Source: Bacteroidota bacterium (GTDB taxonomy: Bacteria; Bacteroidota; Ignavibacteria; UBA10030; UBA8401). From it: 64,000 nt of DNA. Positions 45,277-53,914 of the stretch are shown in pieces (the stretch's first letter is position 1; each line of letters begins with the position of its first letter). A model generated the notes under the pieces. That model made no database searches, had not been told where the DNA came from, and worked only from the letters and a program-made list of their open reading frames with translations. The stretch lies in assembly GCA_030679145.1 (NCBI GenBank), contig JAUXTU010000116.1, positions 87,786 to 151,785 of the forward strand. Direction: 5' to 3'. The translations under genes and the position numbers were made by a program.

Positions 45277-45740
45277 ATGCAGAATTTATGTGGGAAGCCA
45301 TTCGATTATCTATTCAAAATATTCGGGATGGTAAAGGTGGACCGTTTGCCTGTGTTATTGTAAAAAATGGAAAGATCATTGCACGCGGGACGAACCAGGT
45401 GACATCAACCAACGATCCGACAGCGCATGCGGAAGTTGTTGCAATTCGGAATGCCTGCAAAGAATTAAAAACATTCCAGCTTTCCGGCTGCGAAATTTAC
45501 ACATCATGTGAACCTTGCCCAATGTGTCTTGGTGCAATCTATTGGGCGCGTCCTGATAAAATATATTTTGCCAACGGAAGAAATGACGCTGCGAAGATCG
45601 GCTTTGATGATGAATTTCTGTATGAAGAATTATCTACAAAACTTTCCAAGCGGAAAATTCCCACAACACAATTGATGCGTGAAGAAGCGCTAGCTGCATT
45701 CCGTGAGTGGGAACAAAAGCAAGATAAAATACAATACTAA
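45273..45740 (+). CDS. guaD: Guanine deaminase, cytidine-deaminase fold
   Basis: 155 residues with the zinc motifs HAEVVAIR and TSCEPCPMCLGAIYWARP. The small-GuaD pattern follows (AAKIGFDDEFLYEELSTK), as in Bacillus subtilis GuaD of nearly the same length. It should convert guanine to xanthine for purine salvage. TadA (tRNA adenosine deaminase) shares the fold but normally has HAEINAI-type motifs and lacks the FDDxFxYxE tail, so GuaD is preferred. It overlaps radA by 4 bases and is followed by the RdgB-like gene, a small nucleobase-handling set. Confidence 0.85.
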   Translation: MNAEFMWEAIRLSIQNIRDGKGGPFACVIVKNGKIIARGTNQVTSTNDPTAHAEVVAIRNACKELKTFQLSGCEIYTSCEPCPMCLGAIYWARPDKIYFANGRNDAAKIGFDDEFLYEELSTKLSKRKIPTTQLMREEALAAFREWEQKQDKIQY

Positions 45741-45766
45741 GACGGGTAGTTTTTAAGAAAAGAATT

Positions 45767-46351
45767 TTGAAAAAAATCATTCTGGCAACAAATAATCTTC
45801 ATAAGATCGAAGAGATCCAATCATTCCTTTCACCGCTTGGTTTTGAAATTCATAGCGCGCGTGATACAATAATACCGAAGACTGAAGAAAATCAACCAAC
45901 ACTGCAAAGGAATGCATTGAAAAAAGCTCGGGAAACATTTCGGGCGACGGGAATTCTTACGCTTGCCGACGACACAGGATTAGAGGTTTTTTACCTTGCT
46001 CTGCAGCCGGGGGTGTATTCTGCACGATATGCCGGGGAGAATGCAACATATCACGATAATTGCAAAAAACTTCGCCGTGCAATGACCGGCGTTCCACTAT
46101 GGAGACGGAAGGCGCAATTTCGTACGGTGGTTGCAATTGTTGGACAAGGAATTGAACAGACCGTTGAAGGAATTGTTGAAGGGATAATTATTGAAGAGCC
46201 GCGTGGAGATCTAGGATTCGGTTATGATCCATTATTTGTTCCCAATGGATATTCAAAAACGTACGCTGAGATGACGATGACTGAGAAAAATCAACTCAGT
46301 CATCGTGCGCACGCATTGGAAAAAGCGGTTCAGTTTTTATCGACCATCTAA
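45767..46351 (+). CDS. rdgB: RdgB/HAM1-family XTP/dITP pyrophosphatase, atypical active site
   Basis: 194 residues. The start is a TTG at 45767, as the family's N-terminal ILATNNLHKIEEI begins right there and no in-frame ATG fits; the SD is poor. The catalytic-base segment LADDTGLEV, PGVYSARYAG, the purine-binding region GFGYDPLFVP and the C-terminal SHRAHAL are conserved, so it should hydrolyse inosine/xanthosine triphosphates to monophosphates. Oddly, the usual T-F-x-E-N-A-L motif reads TLQRNAL, replacing the conserved, probably metal-binding Glu by Arg, and VDAL-like residues read VFYL. Activity may therefore be altered. A terminator follows directly. Confidence 0.88.
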   Translation: MKKIILATNNLHKIEEIQSFLSPLGFEIHSARDTIIPKTEENQPTLQRNALKKARETFRATGILTLADDTGLEVFYLALQPGVYSARYAGENATYHDNCKKLRRAMTGVPLWRRKAQFRTVVAIVGQGIEQTVEGIVEGIIIEEPRGDLGFGYDPLFVPNGYSKTYAEMTMTEKNQLSHRAHALEKAVQFLSTI

Positions 46352-46352
46352 G

Positions 46353-46384
46353 ACTTGGCAAATCTTTGAGATTTGCCAAGTTTA
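46353..46384 (+). terminator. Rho-independent terminator after the rdgB-like gene
   Basis: A perfect 13-base-pair stem (46353-46365 with 46369-46381, core TTGGCAAATCT) with a 3-base loop, followed by TTTATT. The T tract is short. On the other strand it could also help to end ybjQ, which stops 15 bases to the right. Confidence 0.75.
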
Positions 46385-46398
46385 TTAAATCTATTAAA

Positions 46399-46716
46399 TT
46401 ATTCCAACGTTACGGCAGTACCGCACGCACTGACCATCAGCATCGTTCCGCTGCCAACCGTTTCATAATCCAGATCTACGCCGATAATTGCATTTGCTCC
46501 GAAAGAACGAGCCTGCATTTGCATCTCTTCCAGAGCGATATCTTTTGCTTTGCGAAGTTCCTGTTCATATGCGGCAGAACGCCCCCCGATAATATCGCGG
46601 ATGCCCGCAAAAAGATCTTTGAAGATATTTGCACCGAGGATCGCTTCGCCGCTTACGATACCGTAGTAATTCGTTATTTTTTTTCCTTCGATAGTATTGG
46701 TAGTGGTGAGTAACAT
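46399..46716 (-). CDS. ybjQ: YbjQ/UPF0145 family protein
   Basis: 105 residues with the UPF0145 (DUF74) pattern: [45 protein letters not shown] and [15 protein letters not shown]. The family forms a small pentameric alpha/beta fold of unknown function, sometimes called a heavy-metal-binding domain without firm proof. A strong GGAGG lies 4 bases before the ATG. It is convergent with the rdgB-like gene and separated from the RND pump gene by a hairpin. Confidence 0.9.
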   Translation of the reverse strand: MLLTTTNTIEGKKITNYYGIVSGEAILGANIFKDLFAGIRDIIGGRSAAYEQELRKAKDIALEEMQMQARSFGANAIIGVDLDYETVGSGTMLMVSACGTAVTLE

Positions 46717-46734
46717 TGTTCCTCCATAGTGTTT

Positions 46735-46769
46735 AAGATGTCAGACACCTCTGAGGTATCTGACATCTT
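46735..46769 (-). terminator. Hairpin between RND pump gene and ybjQ
   Basis: A long inverted repeat (46735-46751 with 46753-46769, core AAGATGTCAGACACC) with one mismatch, just beyond the pump stop at 46784. On the minus strand it is followed by TTAAAC rather than a T run, so it may be an attenuator or an RNA-stabilising hairpin rather than a full terminator. Confidence 0.5.
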
Positions 46770-46783
46770 TGTCTCAAGATATT

Positions 46784-49700
46784 TTAATGTTTTGTTGTTA
46801 CAGTTTCTAATCTTCCATCGGTATTTACACCAATACCGTTTTCATTTACACCAATTTTTCTAAATCGCGCAAACATTCCTGAAGGACGTCTGAAGAATGC
46901 CGGAATTCTAGTCTTCCATTCATCGATTTTCATATAGACAACAGGAATCACAAGCAAGGTCAAAAACATAGAACTTGTGAGACCACCGATAAGCGCCCAT
47001 GCTAAACCGGATTTCCATTCGGAACCCGATGCGGTTGAAAGTGCAATTGGCATCATACCGAAGATCATTGTAGCAGTTGTCATTACAATAGGGCGTAATC
47101 TAGACTGTGCTGCTTCAAGCAACGCTTCATAGACAGTTAAACCACGCTCAAGGCGAGTTTGATTCGTTCTGTCAACAAGAAGAATTGCATTCTTAGCAAC
47201 AAGTCCCATCAACATGATGATACCAAGCATACTAAAGATACTCAGCGCACTTCCTGAAACGGCAAGAGCAACCATTGCGCCAATCATTGCTAAAGGAAGA
47301 GAGAACAAAACTACGATCGGATAGACATACGAATCATACAATGCAACCATAATGAGATAGATAAATAAAATACCGATACCCATTGCAATAAATAAACTGT
47401 TAAATCCTTCAGCGCGTTGTTTTTCCATTCCAAGATATGAAATTGATACACCTACCGGTAATTGTGTATTAGCAATTGCCTTCTTAAAGTCTTCCATAAT
47501 TGTTCCTACCGGACGACCAAGAGTTTCACCTTTTATATATAAAACTCCAATACGATCTCGCCGTTCCAATCGTGTTGGACCGGATGATTGATTGATGGTG
47601 GCAAATTGTTTCAGCTCAATTTGTTGACCGCGGTTGTTTACGAAAGCAATGTTTCCAATTTCTGATGTCCGTGAACGATCTGATTCATCAAATTGAATTC
47701 GAATATCAAATTCATTGTTTCCATCACGGAATTTTGATTCATCATCACCGGTAAGTGCAATGCGTAATGTAGAGCCGACATCAGCAACCGAAAGTCCGAA
47801 TTGTGCCATTTTAGCCCGATCAATTTCAATATTCATTTCCGGTTTGCTGGCTTCGGAAGAAAGACGAATATCTGTAGTTCCGGAAATTGTTCGTAACACA
47901 TCGGCAATTTGTCCTGCTGCTTGGATCAAATCTTTATTATCAGTTCCATACGCTGCAATTTGGAGCGATGCTTCGTTTGCAGAACCGAAAATACCGATTG
48001 GATTAACAAACACTTTAACACCGGGAATCTCGCTCACTTTTGCCTTGATCTCTTCGCCAACTTGAGCCGTTGATTTCTTCCTTTTGTTTTTCGGAACAAG
48101 TGCAACATTCATCTGAGTTAGATTATTACTGGAAACTGATAGAGAACCGCTTTCTTGTGCTCCAACTCCGGTAAATACTTTTTTGATCTCCGGCATTTCT
48201 GATAACATCCTTTCAACCTCTAACGTTGTCTGATTGGTTTGTTCAATTGAAGAACCAGGTGCTAACTCAAGCGAAACGCTGAATTCACCGCGGTCGGATT
48301 GTGGCATGAATTCATTTCCAATAAGTCCGAGCGCAGGCAGTGTTAACGACATAAAAAATAATATGCTTGTAATAATCGCAACATTTCCTTTGTTCACTAA
48401 TGACCACTTTAATATTTTTTGATACGTTTCTGAGAATTTGTGATAATATCGTTCGAATGCGAGAGCAAATTTTCCCAACAACGTTCTGTCTGTTAATCGT
48501 TCATGTTTTGCAAAACGCGATGCAAGCATGGGTGTTACGGTAAATGAAACAAACAATGAAGTGAGTGTTGCACCAACGATGACCAAGGCGTATTGCCGCA
48601 AAATGTTTCCAACAAGACCGCCGACGAGTGATAACGGAAGAAACACAACAACATCAACCATAGTAATTGAAAGAGCTGCAAATCCGATCTCATTTCGACC
48701 GATCAGTGATGCAGCACGCGGTTCTATGCCTTTTTCAATGTGATGGTAAATATTCTCCAACACCACGATCGAATCGTCGACAAGGATACCAATGACCAAA
48801 GACAAAGCAAGAAGCGACATGAGATTCAATGAAAATCCCATCGCATACATAAAACCAAATGTGGCGATTAATGACGATGGAATTGCAACAAGAACGATAA
48901 GCGAGTTACGAATGCTGTGTAAAAATAACAGCATCACGATTGCAACCATTAACACAGCAAGAGCAAGATCTTGTTTTACAGCATTTGCTGCATCTAACGT
49001 GAATGTTGACCCATCCTGTGCGATGTCGAATAATATCCCTTGTCCTTTATACTCATCTTGTATTTTAATAAGTTCTGAGCGAACTAATTTGCTAACATTA
49101 ACAGCATTAGCATCAGATTGTTTTACAACTGTGATACCGACTGATGTTATACCATTAATTCGATTTATTTGTGAATAGTCTTTAATACCGTCCTGAACTT
49201 CCGCTACATCTCCCAAACGAATATCGCCTCCCTGACGTGAACGGGCGACAACAAGGTTACGCATATCTTCAATCGAATTGAATTTTCCGGCGACACGGAC
49301 GACAAATTGAGCATCAGTATCTTTCACTTTTCCCGTTGGAAAATCCATATTTGCGTTGCGTACTGCCTGCATTATCTGCAAAATAGAAAGGCCATATGCA
49401 CGCACTTTGTTGGCATCAAGATTTACTTTTATTTCACGTTGATCTCCACCGGAAAGCGCAACTTGTGCCACACCACCGATTTTAGATATACGGGGTTGAA
49501 TTCTATCCTTGAGAAATTGATAAAATTCCCGTGAGTTCATTTGGCTTGTAACACCCATTCGCAGCACAGGAATTTCATCGAATGCAATCTTAGAAACAGT
49601 CGGTGGTTTTGCCGTTGTCGGAAGCTTTGAAGCAATGGCGTTTACTTTTCGCGAAGCATCCTGAACAACGTTATCAATATTTGCATCTTGTTTGAATTCG

Positions 49701-49978
49701 ATGATAACGAGAGACATTCCTTCGAACGATGTTGCTCGAACATTGTCGATTTTATCAATGCCCGATACTGCATCTTCAATATTTTTAGTGATATTATTTT
49801 CTACTTCATACGGAGATGCTCCCGGATAGATCGTGCTAATTGTAATAACGGGGATGGACATTTTTGGTAGTAATTCGTAATTCAGCTGATAATAACTGAA
49901 CAATCCAAGGACACCGATAACAGTGAAGACCACTACTACCAGCGTTGGACGTTTGATTGATAATTCTGTAATTGTCAT
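46784..49978 (-). CDS. RND efflux pump inner-membrane transporter, HAE1/AcrB-type
   Basis: 1064 residues. TM1 at the N-terminus (ITELSIKRPTLVVVVFTVIGVLG) and two large periplasmic loops (about 35-330 and 555-860) separate groups of membrane helices. Motifs include GASPYEVENNITKNIEDAVSG, LSLVIGILVDDSIVVLENIYHH (TM4 with the proton-relay Asp pair) and MGLVAKNAILLVD. It exports hydrophobic or amphiphilic compounds with the adaptor and TolC-like protein encoded upstream. AAGGAA precedes the ATG. The tetR-tolC-adaptor-pump order shows a repressor-controlled efflux operon. The intact Asp pair favours HAE-type drug efflux over CusA-type metal efflux; the substrate is unknown. Confidence 0.94.
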   Translation of the reverse strand: MTITELSIKRPTLVVVVFTVIGVLGLFSYYQLNYELLPKMSIPVITISTIYPGASPYEVENNITKNIEDAVSGIDKIDNVRATSFEGMSLVIIEFKQDANIDNVVQDASRKVNAIASKLPTTAKPPTVSKIAFDEIPVLRMGVTSQMNSREFYQFLKDRIQPRISKIGGVAQVALSGGDQREIKVNLDANKVRAYGLSILQIMQAVRNANMDFPTGKVKDTDAQFVVRVAGKFNSIEDMRNLVVARSRQGGDIRLGDVAEVQDGIKDYSQINRINGITSVGITVVKQSDANAVNVSKLVRSELIKIQDEYKGQGILFDIAQDGSTFTLDAANAVKQDLALAVLMVAIVMLLFLHSIRNSLIVLVAIPSSLIATFGFMYAMGFSLNLMSLLALSLVIGILVDDSIVVLENIYHHIEKGIEPRAASLIGRNEIGFAALSITMVDVVVFLPLSLVGGLVGNILRQYALVIVGATLTSLFVSFTVTPMLASRFAKHERLTDRTLLGKFALAFERYYHKFSETYQKILKWSLVNKGNVAIITSILFFMSLTLPALGLIGNEFMPQSDRGEFSVSLELAPGSSIEQTNQTTLEVERMLSEMPEIKKVFTGVGAQESGSLSVSSNNLTQMNVALVPKNKRKKSTAQVGEEIKAKVSEIPGVKVFVNPIGIFGSANEASLQIAAYGTDNKDLIQAAGQIADVLRTISGTTDIRLSSEASKPEMNIEIDRAKMAQFGLSVADVGSTLRIALTGDDESKFRDGNNEFDIRIQFDESDRSRTSEIGNIAFVNNRGQQIELKQFATINQSSGPTRLERRDRIGVLYIKGETLGRPVGTIMEDFKKAIANTQLPVGVSISYLGMEKQRAEGFNSLFIAMGIGILFIYLIMVALYDSYVYPIVVLFSLPLAMIGAMVALAVSGSALSIFSMLGIIMLMGLVAKNAILLVDRTNQTRLERGLTVYEALLEAAQSRLRPIVMTTATMIFGMMPIALSTASGSEWKSGLAWALIGGLTSSMFLTLLVIPVVYMKIDEWKTRIPAFFRRPSGMFARFRKIGVNENGIGVNTDGRLETVTTKH

Positions 49979-49999
49979 TGTAAATTCCTTGTTTGATGT

Positions 50000-50038
50000 A
50001 AAGCGTACTGTTTGAAACGAACGGTATGCTCAGAAAAA
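50000..50038. repeat. Dispersed hairpin element, copy A
   Basis: AAAGCGTACTGTTTG (50000-50014) followed by AAACGAACGGTATGCT (50015-50030) and CAGAAAAA form an imperfect hairpin with three wobble-type mismatches. It lies in the 74-base gap between adaptor and pump genes. A close relative lies at 62865-62913; the right halves agree at 21 of 24 bases. Confidence 0.7.
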
Positions 50039-50052
50039 CATTGAGTAGTTAT

Positions 50053-51117
50053 TTATTTTCGTATAACAACCGTTGCATTATCTTTTAAATTGCTTTGTCC
50101 GTTGATAACAACCACATCACCTTCATTTAAACCATTCAATATTTCAATGTTTGTTCCAGTTTCTTTTCGAACTACAATTGAGCGAAGTTTAGCGACATTA
50201 TCTTTAACAACATAAACTTTTGCATTCTTTAAACTACCAACGATTGCTTCCCGTGGAACGACAACATAATCTGCCTTGTTGTTCAGCGAAAAATTCACCC
50301 GTCCGAACATCCCTGCTTTTAAAGGAAATATTTTGCTGTTTTCAATGCGAATCTCAACAGGGTACGTATGTGATTCATCTCCTTTTGCTGAGATCGTAAT
50401 TACTTTACCGGAGAATGTTGCATCAGGGTAAACATCGGTTGCTACTTCTGCATTGTCTCCAATCTTCAGTTTGAACACATCTTTTTCCGCAACATTAATC
50501 TTTACTTTCAGTTTCGAAATATCAACAATATTTGCGACAACGCTTGGCTGCGGCGACCCTTGAAGCATTGAGCCAATATCAACAGGTCGCGCAGTGACGA
50601 TCCCGGAAATCGGGGTAGTGATCTTTGTATCCCTGTATTGACGTCGAGCAACGATGTATTGTGATTCCGCACTTTGAAAACTCCAGCGTGCCTGTTCTAT
50701 TTGAGATTCCGAAACAGATTTGTCTTTAAAAAGAGATTCGAAACGTTCAAGATCATTTTTCGCTTTCTCGTAACTTAATTTTGCTGCTTTATAATTAGCT
50801 TCCTTCAATTCATCATCCACTTCAACAAGCACAGAGCCGGCTGTCTTATAATCACCGACTTGAGCATTCACTTTTACAACACGTCCCTGCGTTTCAGACA
50901 TTACAACGATATCGTTGTTTGCAGCGATCGTTCCCATTAAAGAAAAATTATCGGAAACACTCTGTTTAGCAGCGGTAACTACGGAAACCGAATATGCGGT
51001 TGTTATTCCTGTGCTGGTCGGTGTTTGAGATTCACTTTTTCCCTGACTGTTCATCATGAAACCAAGAGAAACACCGAGCAATACTACACTGATGGAAATT
51101 AATCTGTATTTATTCAT
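50053..51117 (-). CDS. RND efflux periplasmic adaptor (membrane fusion protein)
   Basis: 354 residues: an N-terminal membrane anchor (about 5-23), barrel-sandwich/lipoyl halves flanking an alpha hairpin (about 65-190, NDIVVMSETQGRVVKVNAQVGDY...TTPISGIVTARPVDIGSML), a beta-barrel domain (about 195-280) and a membrane-proximal domain ending LNEGDVVVINGQSNLKDNATVVIRK. It bridges the inner-membrane pump and the outer-membrane TolC-like channel. It is the third gene of the efflux operon, 41 bases after tolC. The hairpin is of moderate length, as in MexA/AcrA-type adaptors. Confidence 0.93.
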   Translation of the reverse strand: MNKYRLISISVVLLGVSLGFMMNSQGKSESQTPTSTGITTAYSVSVVTAAKQSVSDNFSLMGTIAANNDIVVMSETQGRVVKVNAQVGDYKTAGSVLVEVDDELKEANYKAAKLSYEKAKNDLERFESLFKDKSVSESQIEQARWSFQSAESQYIVARRQYRDTKITTPISGIVTARPVDIGSMLQGSPQPSVVANIVDISKLKVKINVAEKDVFKLKIGDNAEVATDVYPDATFSGKVITISAKGDESHTYPVEIRIENSKIFPLKAGMFGRVNFSLNNKADYVVVPREAIVGSLKNAKVYVVKDNVAKLRSIVVRKETGTNIEILNGLNEGDVVVINGQSNLKDNATVVIRK

Positions 51118-51158
51118 TTTTATTTTGTCCTTATTGTTTTTTTATTGTTCAAAAAAAT

Positions 51159-52463
51159 TTATTCACCAATTGAGCGTGCAAGACGCGCATTGGATAATTC
51201 AAAATCGATCAATGATTGTGTGTAATTTAATTTGGCCTGCAGCAAAGCAACTTCAGCATCTAGCAAATCTGAATTGACATTCAATCCTTTTTTATAACGT
51301 TCGTTGGTCACGCGATAGTTCTCTTCTGCTTGTTCAACTCCTTTGCGTGCAACAGCGGCTCGCTCATTGGTTTGATTGAGTGTTAAATAACTTTGAGTCA
51401 CTTCGAGTAAAATTCCATCTTTCATCTGTGACAACGCTTGTTCTGTTTGTGACAGTTGTGCTTCTGCTTGCGTTGACTGACTTCCGGAAGTATTCCAGTT
51501 CCATAGATCGTATGAAAGTGACACACTCACATCCCATGTTCCTTTGAACTCATTTTTTGAAGGAAATATGCGTTGATTGGGGTTCAAATAATTGTAGTTG
51601 CCGACCAAAAAAATCTGCGGATACCATCCTGAGCGAGCGATTGAAAGGTTCGATTCGCTCATTTTTAAGCGGGCATTCATTCCTAAAATTTCCGGACGAT
51701 TTTCAACGGCTTTCTTTACAAGTGTATTAATGTCGTTAGAATTAGAATTACCGGTTTGTAATTGTGAAAGAATCTCAATCTCGGTTGTCAATGGAAGTCC
51801 AAGAGTGTTGTTCAATGCAATCATTGTTAACGTAACATTATTCTTTGCGTCGATCTGACGGACAAGTGCATCCGAAAGTTGCACTTGAACTTTCAACAGA
51901 TCGTTGTTCGTCAACAATCCTTGCTTCATCATATTCTCAGCATCCGTTGCATGCGCCTTGATCTGTCCGACATTTTCATCAACCATTTTTTTGAATTCGT
52001 TGGCACGGAATAAATTCCAATACGCACTTTTGATATTGTAGATGAGATCAGATTTATCTTTTTTGAAATCCTCTTTTGATGCTTCATAAGAATATTCCGC
52101 TATATCTCTGGCGCCGGAAATTTTTCCACCAGTGAACAATGGCTGCTGCACTGTTGCCTTCATCGTATAGTTATCCAAAATTGATGGAGAGATCTCAAAT
52201 TTACCGAACGGCGTTGTCAATGTGGAAGCGGGAAGATCGCTCAAACGGGTATAGACCGCATTCAATTTCAGGGATGGCAATCCAGAAGCATTTGCTTCAC
52301 TTGTTTTTGCTTCCGCAGCAATCACTTTGAACTGTGATGACTTTAAAGTTTTGCTGTTCTCTAATCCTGTTTGAACTGCTTGATCAATTGTCAATAAAAG
52401 TTTTTCCTGAGCGAACATCATTGAACTGATCATGATCATTGTGATGATTATATTTTTACTCAT
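51159..52463 (-). CDS. TolC-family outer-membrane efflux protein
   Basis: 434 residues: signal peptide (1-19, ending MFAQ), then two OEP repeats with long coiled-coil helices (about 25-225 and 235-430), including LTIDQAVQTGLENSKTLKSS, LKLNAVYTRL, VSLSYDLWNW and GLNVNSDLLDAEVALLQAKLNYTQSLIDFELSNARL. As a trimer it forms the outer-membrane exit duct for the RND pump encoded downstream. Its ATG overlaps the last base of the tetR stop (TAATG), so repressor and channel are translated together. Confidence 0.93.
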   Translation of the reverse strand: MSKNIIITMIMISSMMFAQEKLLLTIDQAVQTGLENSKTLKSSQFKVIAAEAKTSEANASGLPSLKLNAVYTRLSDLPASTLTTPFGKFEISPSILDNYTMKATVQQPLFTGGKISGARDIAEYSYEASKEDFKKDKSDLIYNIKSAYWNLFRANEFKKMVDENVGQIKAHATDAENMMKQGLLTNNDLLKVQVQLSDALVRQIDAKNNVTLTMIALNNTLGLPLTTEIEILSQLQTGNSNSNDINTLVKKAVENRPEILGMNARLKMSESNLSIARSGWYPQIFLVGNYNYLNPNQRIFPSKNEFKGTWDVSVSLSYDLWNWNTSGSQSTQAEAQLSQTEQALSQMKDGILLEVTQSYLTLNQTNERAAVARKGVEQAEENYRVTNERYKKGLNVNSDLLDAEVALLQAKLNYTQSLIDFELSNARLARSIGE

Positions 52464-53101
52464 TACGCTGTTACCTCTTCTTTCATTGGTTCATTTAATT
52501 TGTTTCTATATTTTGATCTGCCTTCATCGGTCATCATGCCTTCAAAAAATACCGTGACGGCAGCTTGATATGCTTGACTTAAATTGAGCGGAAGATGAGA
52601 GAGAGTCTCCGGATTAACGATGCTTCGCATTGCGCTCGAATACATCAATACGAATACTTGAACATTCACATCACTGCGGAATATGTCAAGATCGACCCCT
52701 TGCTGCACCATCAGTGCAAAATCGTTCGTTACTTTTTCATTCCGAAAATTATCAACTTCTTTCCACAAATCCGGCATAGTCCGCTGAATATCAATATAAA
52801 ATTGCGGTTTCATCTTCTGCATTTCAGTGGTCAAATAACCAATCGTCGATTTTATTCTATCAATAAATTCCATTGAAGAATCGTTCCTGAAAGATTTACA
52901 CTGATTATCGATGGTTATCAATTGTTCTCGCGTGATGGCTTTGACGATATCGTCTTTGCTCGGAAAGAATTTGTAGATGGTCTTTTTACTCATTCCCATA
53001 CTTTGTGCAAATTCTTCCATGGTTACTTTACTGAAGCCATTGGTGAAAAAATATTCACGCGCGGCAGTAAAAATTCTCTCTTTTAACTCTAGATCGGACA
53101 A
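52463..53101 (-). CDS. TetR/AcrR-family transcriptional regulator of the efflux operon
   Basis: 212 residues. The N-terminal TetR helix-turn-helix (about 8-55: ERIFTAAREYFFTNGFSKVTMEEFAQSMGMSKKTIYKFFPSKDDIV) is textbook; the C-terminal helical domain would bind ligand. The start is TTG, supported by AAGGAG about 6 bases upstream and by the HTH beginning shortly after; no closer ATG fits. It heads the efflux operon, so it very likely represses itself and the pump genes through the two GGAAACC-N14-GGTTTC sites upstream. A TTG start would keep repressor levels low. Confidence 0.92.
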   Translation of the reverse strand: MSDLELKERIFTAAREYFFTNGFSKVTMEEFAQSMGMSKKTIYKFFPSKDDIVKAITREQLITIDNQCKSFRNDSSMEFIDRIKSTIGYLTTEMQKMKPQFYIDIQRTMPDLWKEVDNFRNEKVTNDFALMVQQGVDLDIFRSDVNVQVFVLMYSSAMRSIVNPETLSHLPLNLSQAYQAAVTVFFEGMMTDEGRSKYRNKLNEPMKEEVTA

Positions 53102-53127
53102 TTATAACTCCTTTTGTATTTCTTTAT

Positions 53128-53154
53128 GGAAACCTGTTACGTTTTTTGGGTTTC
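53128..53154 (-). promoter_or_regulatory. Putative TetR operator 1 (5' UTR)
   Basis: GGAAACC (53128-53134), 14 bases, GGTTTC (53149-53154): an inverted repeat with the same half-sites and spacing as the site at 53220-53247. It lies in the untranslated leader about 30-50 bases before the tetR start, where a bound repressor could block elongation or mask the leader. Confidence 0.65.
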
Positions 53155-53219
53155 TTTTGTTGCATTAAAAAATGCAGCGTTCCTGCATTGTTTGACGTAT
53201 TAATGTGAAAGATATTGTA

Positions 53220-53276
53220 GGAAACCTGATTGGTTTCTACGGTTTCCAATATAACTAAGTTTCACTACTCTTACAA
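53220..53276 (-). promoter_or_regulatory. Efflux operon promoter with TetR operator 2
   Basis: Minus strand: -35 TTGTAA (53276-53271), exact 17-base spacer, -10 TATATT (53253-53248). Directly after the -10 comes the inverted repeat GGAAACC-N14-GGTTTCC (53220-53247), which would cover the transcription start. An extra GGTTTC lies inside the spacer at 53232-53237. This is the classic position for an autorepressor. Confidence 0.7.
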
Positions 53277-53310
53277 AAAAGTGAAAGAAATTTAATAAAT
53301 AGGAGGAAAA

Positions 53311-53379
53311 ATGTCTTTTCAAAGAACTACGGAACAAATTTACTTTGCAAAGACACAAAAGTTGCACGATTTTCGGTAA
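53311..53379 (+). other. 22-codon ORF behind a near-perfect ribosome site
   Basis: AGGAGG at 53301-53306 sits 4 bases before an ATG opening MSFQRTTEQIYFAKTQKLHDFR and a stop. Nothing coding follows on this strand for 530 bases. It could be a leader peptide, a small protein or the remnant of a decayed gene; in other frames short open stretches continue to about 53445. The rest of the 359-base gap (53102-53460) holds the tetR promoter and operators. Confidence 0.3.
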
Positions 53380-53460
53380 AGAGAGGCAGGAAGTCTGTGA
53401 ATTCACGGTTAAATGGAATATACCCTAAGAAATTTTGATTAAAATAGGTTCTAAATAGTG

Positions 53461-53790
53461 TTACCATTTTTTGAAAATAAAGAAAGCAGCGGCAATAATT
53501 AAGAGAAAACCGACAACATAATTCCACCGTAATTCTTCTTTAAGGTAAAAAACTGAAAATACCGAAAAAACAACCAATGTAATGATCTCTTGTGTGGTTT
53601 TTAATTCAGCCGCGTTTAATTCTCCGTATCCATATCGATTTGCCGGGACCATCAGGCAGTACTCAAAAAAGGCAATACCCCAGCTAATTAAAATTACTTT
53701 CCACAATGCGACATCTTTAAATTTCAAATGACCATACCAGGCAAAGGTCATAAAAATATTTGAAGCGGTAAGAAGAACGACAGTACGCAT
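53461..53790 (-). CDS. DMT-like DUF486 membrane protein
   Basis: 109 residues with four hydrophobic helices (about 3-22, 30-48, 66-84, 88-106). The DUF486/COG3169 pattern is plain: LTASNIFMTFAWYGHLKF, ISWGIAFFEYCLMVPANRYGYGE and AELKTTQEIITLVVFSVFSVFYLKE. The family is related to small drug/metabolite transporters, with unknown substrate. No SD precedes the ATG; a TATAAT on the minus strand (53808-53803) about 13 bases upstream suggests a very short leader. It diverges from the NtrC-type regulator. Confidence 0.88.
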   Translation of the reverse strand: MRTVVLLTASNIFMTFAWYGHLKFKDVALWKVILISWGIAFFEYCLMVPANRYGYGELNAAELKTTQEIITLVVFSVFSVFYLKEELRWNYVVGFLLIIAAAFFIFKKW

Positions 53791-53872
53791 ACGATAATCA
53801 CAATTATAAGATGATGAAGTCTGTTTATTTATTCAAAAATACGAAATTTCTACCAATCTCGAAAGAATGACT

Positions 53873-53901
53873 TTGCAGGTGAGGGGATAAACACCTATAT
53901 T
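53873..53901 (+). promoter_or_regulatory. Sigma-70-like promoter of the NtrC-type regulator
   Basis: TTGCAG (53873-53878), 17 bases, TATATT (53896-53901). Transcription would start near 53908, leaving only about 7 bases before the ATG at 53915 and no room for an SD, so a near-leaderless mRNA is predicted. Confidence 0.6.
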
Positions 53902-53914
53902 TTCACAGATTCTT

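Noticed and set aside
45273..45740. Assignment of the deaminase as TadA
   Set aside because: It lacks the TadA HAEINAI motif and has the AAKIGFDDEFLYEE block typical of small guanine deaminases.
46735..46769. Hairpin considered as a third copy of the dispersed 50000/62865 element
   Set aside because: Arm sequence (AAGATGTCAGA) is unrelated to AAGCATACCG.
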